Assembly: GCA_004194705.1 (NCBI GenBank)
Contig: SADC01001293.1
Coordinates: 587,360 to 651,359, forward strand
Reading direction: 5' to 3'
Source of the DNA: Ditylenchus dipsaci
Taxonomy: Eukaryota; Nematoda; Chromadorea; Rhabditida; Anguinidae
Length of the DNA stretch: 64,000 bases
Both the position numbers and the translations under genes were made by a program. This document shows positions 38,231 through 49,614 of the stretch, piece by piece. The notes under the pieces were generated by a model, which saw only the letters and a program-made list of their open reading frames with translations, was not told the origin of the DNA and did no database searches. Within the stretch, counting starts at the first letter, position 1, and each line of letters begins with the position of its first letter.

Positions 38231-39023
38231 TAACTGGTGGCCAAAAAGTTCTGCAACAAACTTTGAGATCTTTTTAATAATAAAATTTATTTCACAAAAG
38301 CATGTTCAACCACTCATTTTGTAGCCTTAATCTCTCTCTTTCTAATGGTATATTTAACTTAGCTTGATTTATTTGGATAAGTAACCGTTTGGCTTCAAAC
38401 ACTTGTGAGGTTATTTTAAGAAATTTACCAGCGTTTTCATCACCTTTAGTGATCAAACTTTTTATTGAATTTCGAGCGTCATGACAAAATTTTATCACCA
38501 TGTTGTAACGCAGCTCAAGAGCTACAAACCCCATATTACAGAATAATTTTTGAAAATTTGATTGTTGAGATATGGCCTTTTGGAAAAAATCAATTTCTTG
38601 AAAAATGACCAAAATCCGAAAAATTGGCAAAAACTTGCATTTTGGTCATTTTTCAAGAAATTGATTTTTCCAAAAGGCCATATCTCAACAATCAAATTTT
38701 CAAAAATTATTCTGTAATATGGGGTTCGTAGCTCTTGAGCTGCGCTACAACATGGTGTTAAAATTTTGTCATGACGCTCGAAATTCAATAAAAAGTTTGA
38801 TCACTAAAGGTGATGAAAACGCTGGTAAATTTCTTAAAATAACCTCACAAGTGTTTGAAGCCAAACGGTTACTTATCCAAATAAATCAAGCTAAGTTAAA
38901 TATACCATTAGAAAGAGAGAGATTAAGGCTACAAAATGAGTGGTTGAACATGCTTTTGTGAAATAAATTTTATTATTAAAAAAGATCTCAAAGTTTGTTG
39001 CAGAACTTTTTGGCCACCAGTTA
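38231..39023. repeat. 793-bp near-perfect palindrome with twin ORFs
   Basis: The ends are TAACTGGTGGCCAAAAAGTT and the mirror AACTTTTTGGCCACCAGTTA. The arms are almost identical over about 390 bp and meet near 38630. Each arm encodes the same 80-residue reading frame (minus strand ending 38292, plus strand 38719-38961), containing KFCHDARNSIKSLITKGDE and ERERLRLQNEWLNMLL, with one I/L difference. The stem carries GTAGCTCTTGAGCTGCGC. Confidence 0.75.
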
Positions 39024-39375
39024 GTATTTGGCATGTGTGGCTGGCTCGCCACTTATGTGTTCAAACCCAATTTGATGCCAATTTTTGCAAACTTATGCCT
39101 GATATCTTTGCGGAACCCTGGATCACAACATCTAAGCTCTCTTTTAAGCACAATGTAGTCGATTTTTTTTATTGTAATTTTCAATTTTTTCATTAGCTTT
39201 CAGCCCTGAATCTAAGCTTTGTCAAACTTTGTATTTTCTTACAGTTTGAAAAATCGAAAGATCCGAAACAAAAGTACTCTCTAACTCCCTGTTTTCATTA
39301 TTCCTTTTTTGTCAATCGACAATATTAAAACATTACATACTAAATTAGTCTGGCAAACATTTTTTATGAGTCTTC

Positions 39376-39429
39376 ATGTCAGTCGAAAAGACAGCTTGGG
39401 TGGTTTTCCTTTTTATTATGAATTTTAAA
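39376..39429 (+). CDS. Possible first exon of the receptor gene
   Basis: MSVEKTAWVVFLFIMNFK is followed by a good donor (GTAAGC) and ends in phase 0. The next coding exon (39714) starts in phase 0 straight after a TTTTGCAG acceptor. It could extend the receptor N-terminus. Equally, 39714 may be the true start. Confidence 0.3.
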
Positions 39430-39713
39430 GTAAGCATTATAAAATTGACAATAAAAATTACTGGGGTATTCTTAAAACTTATAAAACAACCTAAAAATGT
39501 ACTTTATTCCGAAAAAATGTTTGCTCTCACGTTGGAACTTAAGCCAAATCAGTTTGTGCTCTGTTTAAGCACCACATCTTTTCACACGGAACAAAAACTT
39601 TTTTGTTTTAGTCGAAAAAAATTCATTTCTTTAATGTCGTGAAATATTGGCTCTTGATTTTTTATATGTTTAAGACTTGTTTATATATTTATAATAATGG
39701 TTAGGTTTTGCAG

Positions 39714-42700
39714 ATGCCCTTTGTTATTGGTCGAGATTACGGTCTGTTTGACCTAACAGTGAATGTAGTCTCTGCTTTCGCTCTGACTTTAAATGCATAC
39801 CTTATGTTTATTATTGTGTTTCACTCACCGAAAAGCATGAAAAATTATCGGGCGTTCTTGTTTCTTATCACAGTAAGTTGAAAACATGTAAAGTAAACTG
39901 ACATGGTCCGTATTTTTTCAAATTAAAAATTCAGTACCTCAGGGACTTTTAAAGCTATCCACTATAGACTCCATAGTATGGAGGAGAGACACTGTGCTGA
40001 GAGTCCCTTACATACATTTTCTGGATCTACTAAACTTGATGGTGCCGAAATATAGATTGGTCTCTTTTTGTGATTATTTAGGCTTCCCTAACATATAGGT
40101 GGAACAACCCTTGCATAGGCCTAAGCCTAAAACATCACAAAAAACCATTTGCGAGCAATTTGCGAAATTCTTTTTTTGCGATTTTCGGAAAGAGACTGGC
40201 TAATAAGATTAAGTAAAATATTTCGAAAATTGGGGTAAAAAGGCAATCGGACCATAGGCGAGAGCGAACATGTGGGGGTGGTCTTTTACAGTCGAGTATG
40301 GATATAATGGCACCCCTGCGACCAACTGGAGGTGCCGTTTTTTCGAAGTTTTGTTGTATTTCTTCGAAAATTCATTTAAAAACTCCAACATTAATAAAAA
40401 AATCTTATTTTTAGTTCTGGGACACACTATATACAGCTCTTACAGGAATAAGTATGCGATTGTGTTTTTTTGTATTTTCTGATAGTTGAATTGCTTTCAG
40501 TTTTGAGTGTAAACTACATATACCCTGCTAGTTGCGGCATTGTTAATGGACTAGCTAAATTTCTGGGAAGAGACTTCACTAGTTTCTCAGTAAATATTTA
40601 TTGTTATTTTTTAATTGTTAAAAAATTTGTTTTGTTTAAGATGGGTCTCATGAGCTTTGCCTTCACAAACATTCTTTGTGCTCAGAACTACTCACTAATT
40701 TTTCGCATAACTGTGCTTTCGCAAAACCAACGTATCCATAAGATTTTGACTAAACCGATTACTATGTTCTTTATTTATATCTTCATAATACTTTTTGCTA
40801 TTTTTTATGGACAACTGGGGCAGCAGACTTTGGTTAAAGAAGAAGTAGGTTTTTTGCATGCTGTTTTCGTAACCTCTGTAGAAAATATGAAATATTTAAA
40901 ATATTCTATGTACACAGGGACTCTATCTCTGCTTAAAATTAATAGTTTGCGATTCAGTTTTTTGTTTTCCTAATAAGCATGAGCTCTTCTAATTTACTTT
41001 TAAATCCTCAAAATCCATCAACTTTTTTTCGATTTTTCATGGAGCTAAAAAGTAATTTCTTCGGGATAATTAATGTTGTAACGCATTAATCAGAACTAGG
41101 GTTGGTATTTTCCCGAGAAAATTTAAACACGGGAAAATTCCCGAAGTCGGGAAAAAATCGGGAAAATTTGATAAAGAATTTTATACGGAAAAAAATAACA
41201 ATCAATCAAAATCATGAATGAAAACATCATATTCATCTTCAAATGCGTTAGTTTCTTCAATAATTTCGTCACAAAATTTTGAAAAAGTGCCGTCACATAC
41301 TTAAAAATATGTTTTCTACACGTTTCAGGCCCTAAAACACACAAAAAGTAGTTTAAACTACTTTTTGCGAGGAGTTGCTATGATATACTTCTGCCAGTTT
41401 TCGCGGCGCCTATCGGTTGAAAAACAAGCCACCCCCCTCCAAAAGGCCGCCCCTCTCCCCTCACTACCCTCCAGTCCATTTACCTTGGTCCCCCAAGGCA
41501 AAAAGTCGATTTTTGGTCAAAAAAAATTTTTTTTAAGTGGTTGGTCGCGGCCTAAAAACATATTTTCTACAGGTTTTTATGGTGTTTTGGAAGGAAACCG
41601 AATAACTCAAAGCAAAGAAAATAGAAAAGGGTGTGCATCCAGGCGGATTTGAACCTGAGAGTTCAAAATATCCGCACTATGATTTGCACGCCTCCACCCC
41701 ACCCCTTTAAACAATTTTTTCCTTTTTGTAGTTAGTCCGTTCTTTGTTCTCAACAATTACCTATACAGTGATTTTACTATATGTAATTGGGTTGGGAAAT
41801 TACCGGTAATTTATTTTCCGGTAATATAACCGGTAATATTACCGAACTCCGGTAATTTTCGGTAATTTATTACCCAATGGTTAAAAGTGGTGACCAAGGC
41901 AAAAAAGTGAAAAAAATGAAAAATCTCACTTTTTCTCACTTTTTATGTGTATGTACGCATACGCGTATACAAAAAGACGACCAAAAACTCAAAAAACGAA
42001 AAACTTAAAATTTTTGAATTTTTTCATTTTTTTTGCCTTGGTCCCCCTTTTAACAAAAAATTATTAAATTACTGACGGTCATTTATTAATAAATTACCGG
42101 TAATATTACCGGTAATATTACCATTGGCCAACCCTAGTGGAAACACTTACAAAAACAACAAGAGAAAGTTGATATCAGAGAGCAAAGATTGCAAGTTGTG
42201 AAATTTTTGAATTTTCCCGATTTTTCGGGAATTTTCCCGCTTCAAACTTTCCCGGGAAAATTCCCAGGAATTTTTATGGGAATTTTTCCGGGAAAATTCC
42301 CGTTTCCCAACCCTAATCAGAACTTAAAAAATCAGAACTTAGTAAGAACTTAAATTTGCAATTTAAATTGGTAATTTCCTTCAAAATTAAAACACAAAAT
42401 TAAAAAAGCAGAACACAAAAATTTTGGGCTTTCTGTTAGCACTATGCATAGCTAATCAAAACTTGGCATGCTCACCTCAAAAAGCAGTGATCGACAGTGT
42501 TCTCAAAAGTCATCGGCGTGATGTCAAAGTTATAAGCAGAATCATGATTTCAAAAGCAGAGGCAGAATTTGACTAAAATTTCAACTGTAATTTTCAATTA
42601 TGCTTCTGCTCATGACTTTGACATTATGCCTATTTATTTTGCAAACACTGGTGATGGAAAAATTTGCATTATTTTTGAATTGGTCTCGAGTCGAAATTTC

Positions 42701-45700
42701 GACCTCTTTTTAGAAGTTGTAGGTAAAATAATGAAATACTGCAGCAAATTAATTATTTACTACAGTTAATTAAAATATTACACAAAATCATGAAATCCCG
42801 CAGTGAATTAATAAAATTATGCCGTGAGTTTGTTATTTTTGTGATAGGTTTCAGTTTTTATACCCCTTCAAGTAGATATTTTGTGCAGAATATGTAAATC
42901 TGAGTAGTGAACATAGTTCTTGCACTAATTTGCACTCTTTCACAGCGGTTTGCTCTGTTTTTCTTATACTAAGCTACCTTTCTATCGGCACCTATTTTAC
43001 CTTGTATTTTAGCTTTCTTCAACCTGAAAATAAGTAGAATCATGTAAACTGAATAATAGAAAGTTGCCACAATTACAACAAAATCTGACTTGACGTTAAA
43101 TTTGTTCATGACCACGAGAGAGAGCCTAAAAATCATGCTTTTTACGACATGCCTTTTCACGAGCTTCTAGACTTTTTCACTTGCATATGTGATAATTATC
43201 TGAAAAAAACAATAAAATAAGTGATAAAAAGGCTAAAATACAAGGAAAAATAGGTGCCAATAAAAAGGTGTTCACTACCGAGATTTATATATTCTGCACA
43301 AAATATGTAATTCAGGTGGTATAAAAACTGAAACTTATTACAGAAATAACAAATTTACGGCATCATTTCACTAATTTACTCCAGGATTTTTTGTAGAAAA
43401 TTTGATTTTGTGGGAAATTTGAATAAACTGCAGCAAATAATTCATTCACTGCAGTATTTCATTATTTTACTGCAAGAAATCAGTTTCATACTTTTCTGGA
43501 TTTTAAGGCTTGATACGGTGTGTCATGGTTCTAAACTTTTTTTCGTCTTTCACTTCTTGGGCTGTAAAAAAACTCTCTCGAAGAGCATATCTTGTATTAC
43601 TGCATAGTAAAAAATGTTTTAGGCTTTTAAAGTTTTCATGCAGCGTATGGATAAGCAATATCATGGACTTATACCCTTATATGAACCAAATGCTATTATA
43701 ATGTGTGTTGACCCCTAGATCCAGCTACACACAACTACACAGCTGTGCTGCTACTAGTGATTGTGTTTTGCGAGCTTTTCTGTTGTGTAATTGCTGGTTC
43801 TATTGTAAGCATTTTGCGAAAAGCTAAAACAAGCTACTCTAAAAAGACGTATTCCATGCATATGCAGCTTACAATATTGCTAATTGCTCAAGTAAGTGAC
43901 TTTTTATATAATTTACTAGTCACTTTTCAAATGACCAGCTTAAAAATTTATGTAATTTTATTTGAGCTAGTTGGTTAGCATATTATCGAACATCAGAATT
44001 CTGAAAAGATTTAATAAAGTTTTAATAATATGTCTAATTAAAAATTTGGTTTTTTTGTATATCCATTGTTTACACAGTCCCAAAAAGACAAAAAGAGAGT
44101 CGAATAAGTTTGAGTGGGGAATCGCCTTGACAAGTTGGCCACCTAAGCTGTTTCATTTTCCGCTCGACTATAAAGAGCAAATAACACAATAGGCAATGAC
44201 AAAAATAAGCCTTTTTCTTTCTCTCGATACTTCCTTGCTATTCAAAGTTGCAGTGCAGGGTGAGTCGTAAATACTTGAAAATTCTTGAATTCACGCCTTT
44301 TCAATTTTTTCGGTTGTTTCAAAATATTTATTTTTGAAAAAAATTCGTGTTAATTGTTGGCTAAAACTTTAAAAGAAATTATTGGGGTTTCAAGGGTCGG
44401 CGGAAGCCCCTGACAAAACTTTACAAAAATGGCGCAATTTTTACAACTCACCTTGTGCCTGTCTAATACACTTTTCGAAATATTTCCGAGCTTCTTTCGA
44501 TAGCAAACGTTAAATGATAACACCCTTCTGCTTTCCTTGATTGATTTCACTAAAATTTTGCCTTTCTCGAACTGTGTACACCATAAGTAAACAAAAAAAA
44601 ACAACTTGTCATAAAAAAGATCTTGTCATAAAAACAATTAAAACGTTAGGGCGAAAAAACTCATGAAAAAATGGAGCACCCTGTACTTTGTCACTTTTGT
44701 AGAGGTTACCGATAGCATAATTTACACTGTTAAATAATTTAACGGGTGCTAAATAAGTCCTTGGACAAACTTTAAGCCTCTGTTAGGCATTAAAGTTGCG
44801 TTATTTACAAAAGTCCGAAAAGCGCGTTTCGTTGCGATTTCACTCCTCTTTTGAATGCTGTATCAAATTTTCATATGTGCTCGCGAACCACAAGAATAAA
44901 CAGGGGACAGAAAAAGAATTTCGGTAAGTAATTTTCATCACTGGAACTGGTCAAAAGTCTAATTCAGATATCAAAAATTTAATAACATTTTAGCACTTTA
45001 TTGTAGCGAAACTTCAGAGCTACAAAACTATTACGCAGAATAATTTTTTAAAATTTGAGTATTGAGATATAATTTTTCAGAAAAAATCAATATCTCTAAA
45101 ACTGACCTAAATTTGGAAAAACTTCGATTTCAACAATTTTTTCAAGAAATTAATTTTTTCCTAAAAATTATATGTCGATACTCAAATTTTAAAAAATTAT
45201 TCTGTAACATGGTTTTGTAGCTCTGAAGCTTCGCTACAATATAGTGCTAAAATGTTATTAAATTTTCGATATCTGAATTAGACTTTTGACCAGTTCCAGT
45301 GATGAGAATGCTCGTCGACTTGCCAAAACTCTTTTTCTGTCCCCTGTTTACTCTTGTGGTTTGCTAGCACATATGATAATTCGATACAGCATTCAAAAGA
45401 GGAGTGAAAGCGCAATGAAACGCGGTTTTCGGACTTCTGTAATAACGCAATTTTAATGGCTGAACCTAAGCCTTGAAGTTTGACCAAGGACTTATTGAAC
45501 ACTCGTTATTTTAATCTAACCATCTTTTACTAAGTCCATAGTTGCTATTCCAAGCCATTGAACTTTTCCTAAAGGTTCTTGGATCTTTTCAGTGTATCAC
45601 AGACACAGCCATGTTTAAGGTGACAACTAATTTGTTATTTGAATTTAGTATGTCTCTCCGCTAATTTTTTTTGATTGGTCCTTCGGTTGTGATGTCCATG

Positions 45701-45913
45701 AGCGGTCTGTTCTACATTCAAATGAACAAAACAGCTGGAGACTTCATAGTTATTTTCAATCTACTCTATTCTACGACCAACTCTATTCTCACCTTATTTT
45801 TTGTTGCTCCTTACAGAAAATGTACTAAAAAACTGTTTTTATTCACAGCTTTATGGATAGTCAGACCTTTTTACAAACCTAAGAACCCATTATTCCACAT
45901 ACAATATTTATGA
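39714..45913 (+). CDS. Nematode serpentine chemoreceptor (Str/Srh-like 7TM)
   Basis: Exons: 39714-39872, 40415-40589, 40641-40844, 43623-43891, about 45649-45913, with a possible small exon 45593-45619. The first exon gives TM1 (ALTLNAYLMFIIVF) and the HSPKSMKNYR loop typical of these receptors. Next come FWDTLYTALTGISMRL for TM2, FTNILCAQNYSLIFR for TM3, FFIYIFIILFAIFYG for TM4, YTAVLLLVIVFCELF for TM5 with SKKTYSMHMQLTILLIAQ in the third inner loop, and NSILTLFFVAPYRKC for TM7. Such receptors sense chemicals in nematode neurons. Three exons need one-base repairs in homopolymers (T7 at 40465, C4 at 43712, T8 at 45665); two of these restore whole codon counts. The TM6 junction is unresolved. 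Chemoreceptor pseudogenes are common, so a dying gene remains possible. Confidence 0.7.
41095..42325. repeat. AGGGTTGG element with 11-bp flanking repeat
   Basis: The element starts AGGGTTGGTATTTTCCCGAG and ends TTCCCAACCC. TAATCAGAACT occurs directly before it (41086-41096) and directly after it (from 42314). The interior ends are GGGAAAATTCCCG palindromes. It lies in the third receptor intron and contains the nested 41787-42136 element and a family A fragment near 41480 (CCTTGGTCCCCCAAGGCA). Confidence 0.6.
41787..42136. repeat. Nested GGGTTGG element, ACCGGTAAT interior
   Basis: The left end is TTGGGTTGGGAAATTACCGG and the right end is ACCATTGGCCAACCCTA. The interior repeats ACCGGTAATATTACCGGTAA. 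Its outer end is shared with its host element, but the inner words are different. Confidence 0.6.
42715..43490. repeat. Long inverted repeat element
   Basis: The arms at 42715-43015 and 43225-43490 pair, for example GTAAAATAATGAAATACTGC against GCAGTATTTCATTATTTTAC, and CAGTTTTTATACC against GGTATAAAAACTG. The left arm is nearly identical to 49615-49912. Confidence 0.65.
44251..44694. repeat. Probable CAGGGTG MITE
   Basis: The left end is GCAGGGTGAGTCG and the right end is GGAGCACCCTGTA. These are end sequences of the CAGGGTG family (17922, 33391, 57590). The minus ORF at 44350-44604 inside it has no family match. Confidence 0.4.
44740..45508. repeat. Palindromic TIR element before the last receptor exon
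   Basis: The ends are TAACGGGTGCTAAATAAGTC and the mirror GACTTATTGAACACTCGTTA. Self-complementary almost throughout, with GTAGCTCTGAAGCTTCGCTA near 45220 in the stem. Confidence 0.7.
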
Positions 45914-45948
45914 AGCCTTCTATTTCTTCAAACACAATTATAGCCATT

Positions 45949-45954
45949 AATAAA
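45949..45954 (+). promoter_or_regulatory. Poly(A) signal of the receptor gene
   Basis: AATAAA lies 35 bases after the receptor stop codon. Confidence 0.5.
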
Positions 45955-45959
45955 TAGCA

Positions 45960-47042
45960 CAATTTTTTAATTTGATGTAGATAAATTACTAAATAAATTA
46001 TCTTTGTTGTAAAATATTTTTTGATCAAAAACACAGGACTTTTTTTTTGAATTCTTATTGAAGGGGTTAAGCGAGGAAAGAAATTAGAGGATTAACAATA
46101 TTTGGCTATACGAGCCACATATAAGGCAAAACTTAAGTTTTTTTTAGTATGATATGCGCTTTCACTATTTCTATGGAAAGATATGAAAAATGTCTTTAGA
46201 TTGGTGTATGAAAATATCAAACTTCAAATTGGCGCCAAAAGATTTGTCACTGATTTTTCGCTCGTGGTAAACGTGGTAAATATTTTTTTGTGTGTGATTA
46301 GAGCAGGGCTTCGATCCCCGAATTTTGATAATAAGTATATTTTCGTATAATTCTCATTGTCATCAATAAGTATTGTCCTTTAAAATTTTTTGATAAGAAC
46401 CCATGTAAAAAAATTTCTGAGAAAGAAAAGAACTGCTTTTCTTCGTGTCGCGCACGGACATGCCCTTTTAAGAAAAAAAGGAACCCAGAAAAAAATTTTC
46501 CCTAAACTCCTTGGCGAATTTTTTTTGGCTTACAAGGAAGTATCAGGTTGATGCACAACTTTTTACAAAATGTTTATATGATAAAATTTATTGATTCAAA
46601 GTGAGACACACAAATAGACACGTTAAATAGCAAAAAAAACACTTTTTTCTAGGTTCTTTTTTCAGAAGTTTTTGCTTTTTTAATATAAAAAAATTGCAAT
46701 TTTCGCTTAGCAATATGGTCCATCGAAGTATGGCTAAGGAAAATCTATAGAGATGGTGACCCGTTAGTTATTTTTTATAAGCTATCAGCTTGGAATCGAC
46801 TGAGTATCGGCGAGCTTTAGCTAAAGACTAGCACATAATTTCTTACACTTTTGAAACTTTTTTATGTTCTTCAACCGAGTTTACAAAGAAATGGGTCAGT
46901 CTTGACTTCAACCAAAAAATGGCAGAACCTTTGTAAAACCTTTCAGTTTGTCTTTCTCTTATAAATCAAGCAAACCAAGCCTTCATTTTTTTCAGTATTT
47001 CACAAAAAGGCATGTTCCGCTATTTTTATGGAAATTCTGTCA
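45960..47042. other. Spacer, nothing recognised
   Basis: AT-rich, with no spliced or long coding segment. A GGACATGCCCTTTTAAG string near 46455 resembles the palindrome material at 16690-16930. Confidence 0.4.
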
Positions 47043-47216
47043 CAGTCGACTCTCGATAAAGAAGTACCTATGTGGACCTAAAAAGATTCCTGGAGTGCTG
47101 GTTTGTCGAAAGTGCCAATTTATCAGGGGTGAGCTTTGTCGAATTTCTTTGCCGGCCAGCCAAATCAGACTTTTACATACTGCTCATACTGTTTTCTTTG
47201 TTGCCTAAGTTGACTG
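47043..47216. repeat. Diverged CAGTCGA-family MITE
   Basis: The left end is CAGTCGACTCTCGATAAAGA and the right end is CCTAAGTTGACTG. It has the outer sequence of the TACAGTCGA family with a different inner cipher. Confidence 0.5.
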
Positions 47217-47621
47217 TTACAGTATTTGCATGGTCGAATTAATCTAAAAAATTTAAAAAGGTGGGGTCGTCGTACCTAAAAAAGATATAGCTACTTGAAA
47301 GTTAAATTTTGAATTGGAAGTCCTGATCAGCCCCAGTAAAGCTAGTACTGCATTTTCTGTTTATGATCAGGCCAACAAAGCGATCAGTGTATTCTCTGCT
47401 CATGATCGGCGCCAGCGAAGCTAGCTAGCTATCTTTTTTTAAAAGCCTTTTTAAAGGCTTTTAAAAAGCCTGAATTTATACTCAATTTCTGACTCAGGAA
47501 AGGGGTGGTTTTAAGAATGTATATGTCTTATCGAGGAAAATCTCCAAAATTATCTAAAAAATGACCCGAGCACTCAAGAGCACCTGTCAAAAGAACTTTT
47601 TCACAACTTTTTAATACTTTT

Positions 47622-47888
47622 TTAGCCTCCCTTCATACTCGGTTTTTCTAAAAGTGATTCTTCGGTCTCATAGGGGTATTTATTAAATTTTTCATACTTG
47701 AGCAAGACCAAAAGAGTCTCTATGTACATTTTTAACAAGAGTTTCAGATAAGTGAATCTAACTCTCAGGCTCCTCGCATACATACATTTATCCTGTCTCG
47801 TCGATATCTTTCTTTTGTTCGAAAGAGGAGTGTCCGGGCAATCGCATGATATCAAGCATATGCATACTAAAACATAAAACAACATCAT
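47622..47888 (-). CDS. Possible small secreted protein
   Basis: This is an 88-residue minus-strand frame. It starts with a plausible signal peptide (MMLFYVLVCICLISC), then CPDTPLSNKRKIS, a basic middle and an acidic/basic tail ending SMKGG. The frame stays open upstream, so the start is chosen for the signal peptide. A diverged inverted copy of the CPDTP segment lies at about 48195-48265 on the plus strand. No splice evidence and no known family. Confidence 0.3.
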   Translation of the reverse strand: MMLFYVLVCICLISCDCPDTPLSNKRKISTRQDKCMYARSLRVRFTYLKLLLKMYIETLLVLLKYEKFNKYPYETEESLLEKPSMKGG

Positions 47889-48403
47889 CGTAAACAACAA
47901 CAAAGTGTGACAACGAAATTCAGCAAAATTCATTTGTTGTTTCGATGCGGTTGTTCCACACTCTGTCCTTGAAAAAAAAATGAAAAAAACATCGATGCCG
48001 CACTGAAGGCGGCTAACATAACTGTTCATTGAATGATGCACCATCTTAAAGCAATTTTTTAAGAGTCTTGTTTGGTTTAACGTTCATCTTCTTCGAGGTA
48101 GCCTGACTGAGCCCGGTAAACTTGATCTCCGATCAAAGAAAGGAGCCACACGGAGTCAAGTGAAAATATTACGGAAACATAAACAAAATATAATGAATGA
48201 TATATCATTCGATTGTCCAGACACTCCCTTCCGAACAAAAAAAGATCTCGCTGAGACACAATAAATCCAAGCAGGTATGAGCAAAAGAAATAGCGTCGTA
48301 AAATGCCCCACCCTGTGTATCTTGAAAAATGTTAAACAAAATGGAAAAGTATTAACCAAATAATTATTTTGACTTGATCCTTCTTTGTTTGTCGTTTTAC
48401 ATC

Positions 48404-48800
48404 TCTTAAAGGGTACTTATGCTGTTTGGGACCGACCGTCATTTTTTTGATTTTATTGCACAAATTGTTTGGCCGTCAACCATTCAATTAACTTTGTGGA
48501 TCCAGAAAGCGGCACGCACACTCAGGCTATTGAATCTCTCTGGCAGAAATACAAGTGTCGTCACAAGAAAGAATTCGGAACTGCTAGATCACTTTTCCAA
48601 AGTTATGTGTCTGGTTTTGTGTGGCGAAGAAAATTTGATGCTCCTGATATTTTTTCCACTTGTGGTCGCAATTATGTCGTTGTATCAGTGTGAATATTAA
48701 ATAGTGTAAATAAAAATTATTTATATTATTTCTAGTCTCAAAATGAAAGAAAAAACAAAAAATGACGGTCGGTCCCAAACAGCATAAGTACCTCTTAAAG
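48404..48800. mobile_element. Merlin element with 8-bp TSD TCTTAAAG
   Basis: The element at 48412-48792 has the same termini as 3932-4154 (GGTACTTATGCTGTTTGGG). The duplication TCTTAAAG is at 48404-48411 and 48793-48800. An 8-bp TSD, GG-starting TIRs and the transposase fragment inside place it in the Merlin (IS1016-related) superfamily. Confidence 0.9.
48469..48693 (+). pseudogene. Merlin transposase C-terminal fragment
   Basis: The frame includes VNHSINFVDPESGTHTQAIE, then SLWQKYKCRHKK and SGFVWRRKF, ending at TGA 48691-48693. NHSxxFVDPxxGxHTQxIExxW is characteristic of the C-terminal part of the Merlin/IS1016-type DDE transposase, including its last acidic residue region. The N-terminal catalytic portion is deleted, so it is not active. 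Confidence 0.85.
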
Positions 48801-49614
48801 ATAATACAATAAATGACATTTGATCAGAAACTAGAATCGCAGGGCCGCCTCATACTGTGTCATTTTGAAAAAATATCGAAAATTGAGATAATCAAGAAAA
48901 ATAAAAACATGCTGCAAAGCAAATTTTTGTGCCAAAAAACATTGTTGGCGTTTGACGATTTCAACACACAACAAACTGTGGGATTGCCGCAGCCTTCTTC
49001 CGATTAAAATATACTAAATCGTTTTAAAAAAAGGTTTCGTGACAATTAATAAGAAAAGAGTGTAATTTTTAAAAGTGCATATCAGACCGTTGTCAGAAAA
49101 AGGTTATTGGCTATTTTAAGGTAATGTCTGCTATGGCTGCCTCTTCCTAAAAGTGAAAAAAATATTGATTTATTAGAAGAGGAAAGGTTATATGTTTTTC
49201 AACCAACGTAGCACTGTTTTTATGTAAAATGTATTTTATAACAGCGGTCTGTATGAAAAATGCGGTTTTTGTGAGACATCTACATTGCTGAATCAACACT
49301 GGTGCTCTGGGCTCTAGGTAAATTCATCCTCTAATTTTGTCTTGACAGTATATTTTTCATCATCGTACTTTTTTGTTTCTGAATATTCTTACGTCGAGCA
49401 TGATGTCTTTGGAAGCGTAAGAAATTTGTTTGTTATTTAAGTGGTCCTCATTAGAAATGGCCTCGGAACGGGAATCCGTCCCGTCTCGAAGGGTTTTTAG
49501 CATATTATCCAGTCCCGGATTACGCCCCTCAAAAAAGCAAAAATCAGATAGAATCAGTTAGAAGCAAATCAGATACGCTGATCACGAATCCGCTGTCAGA
49601 ATTTCAGGAAGTTG
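48801..49614. other. Spacer with an unassigned 64-codon ORF
   Basis: The plus ORF at 48813-49007 (MTFDQKLESQGRLILCHFEK...) looks protein-like but is not recognised and has no splice context. Otherwise AT-rich. Confidence 0.35.

Noticed and set aside
45593..45619. Confident TM6 exon of the receptor
   Set aside because: The following intron would be only 29 bp, shorter than the roughly 45-bp introns elsewhere, so the exon is listed only as possible.
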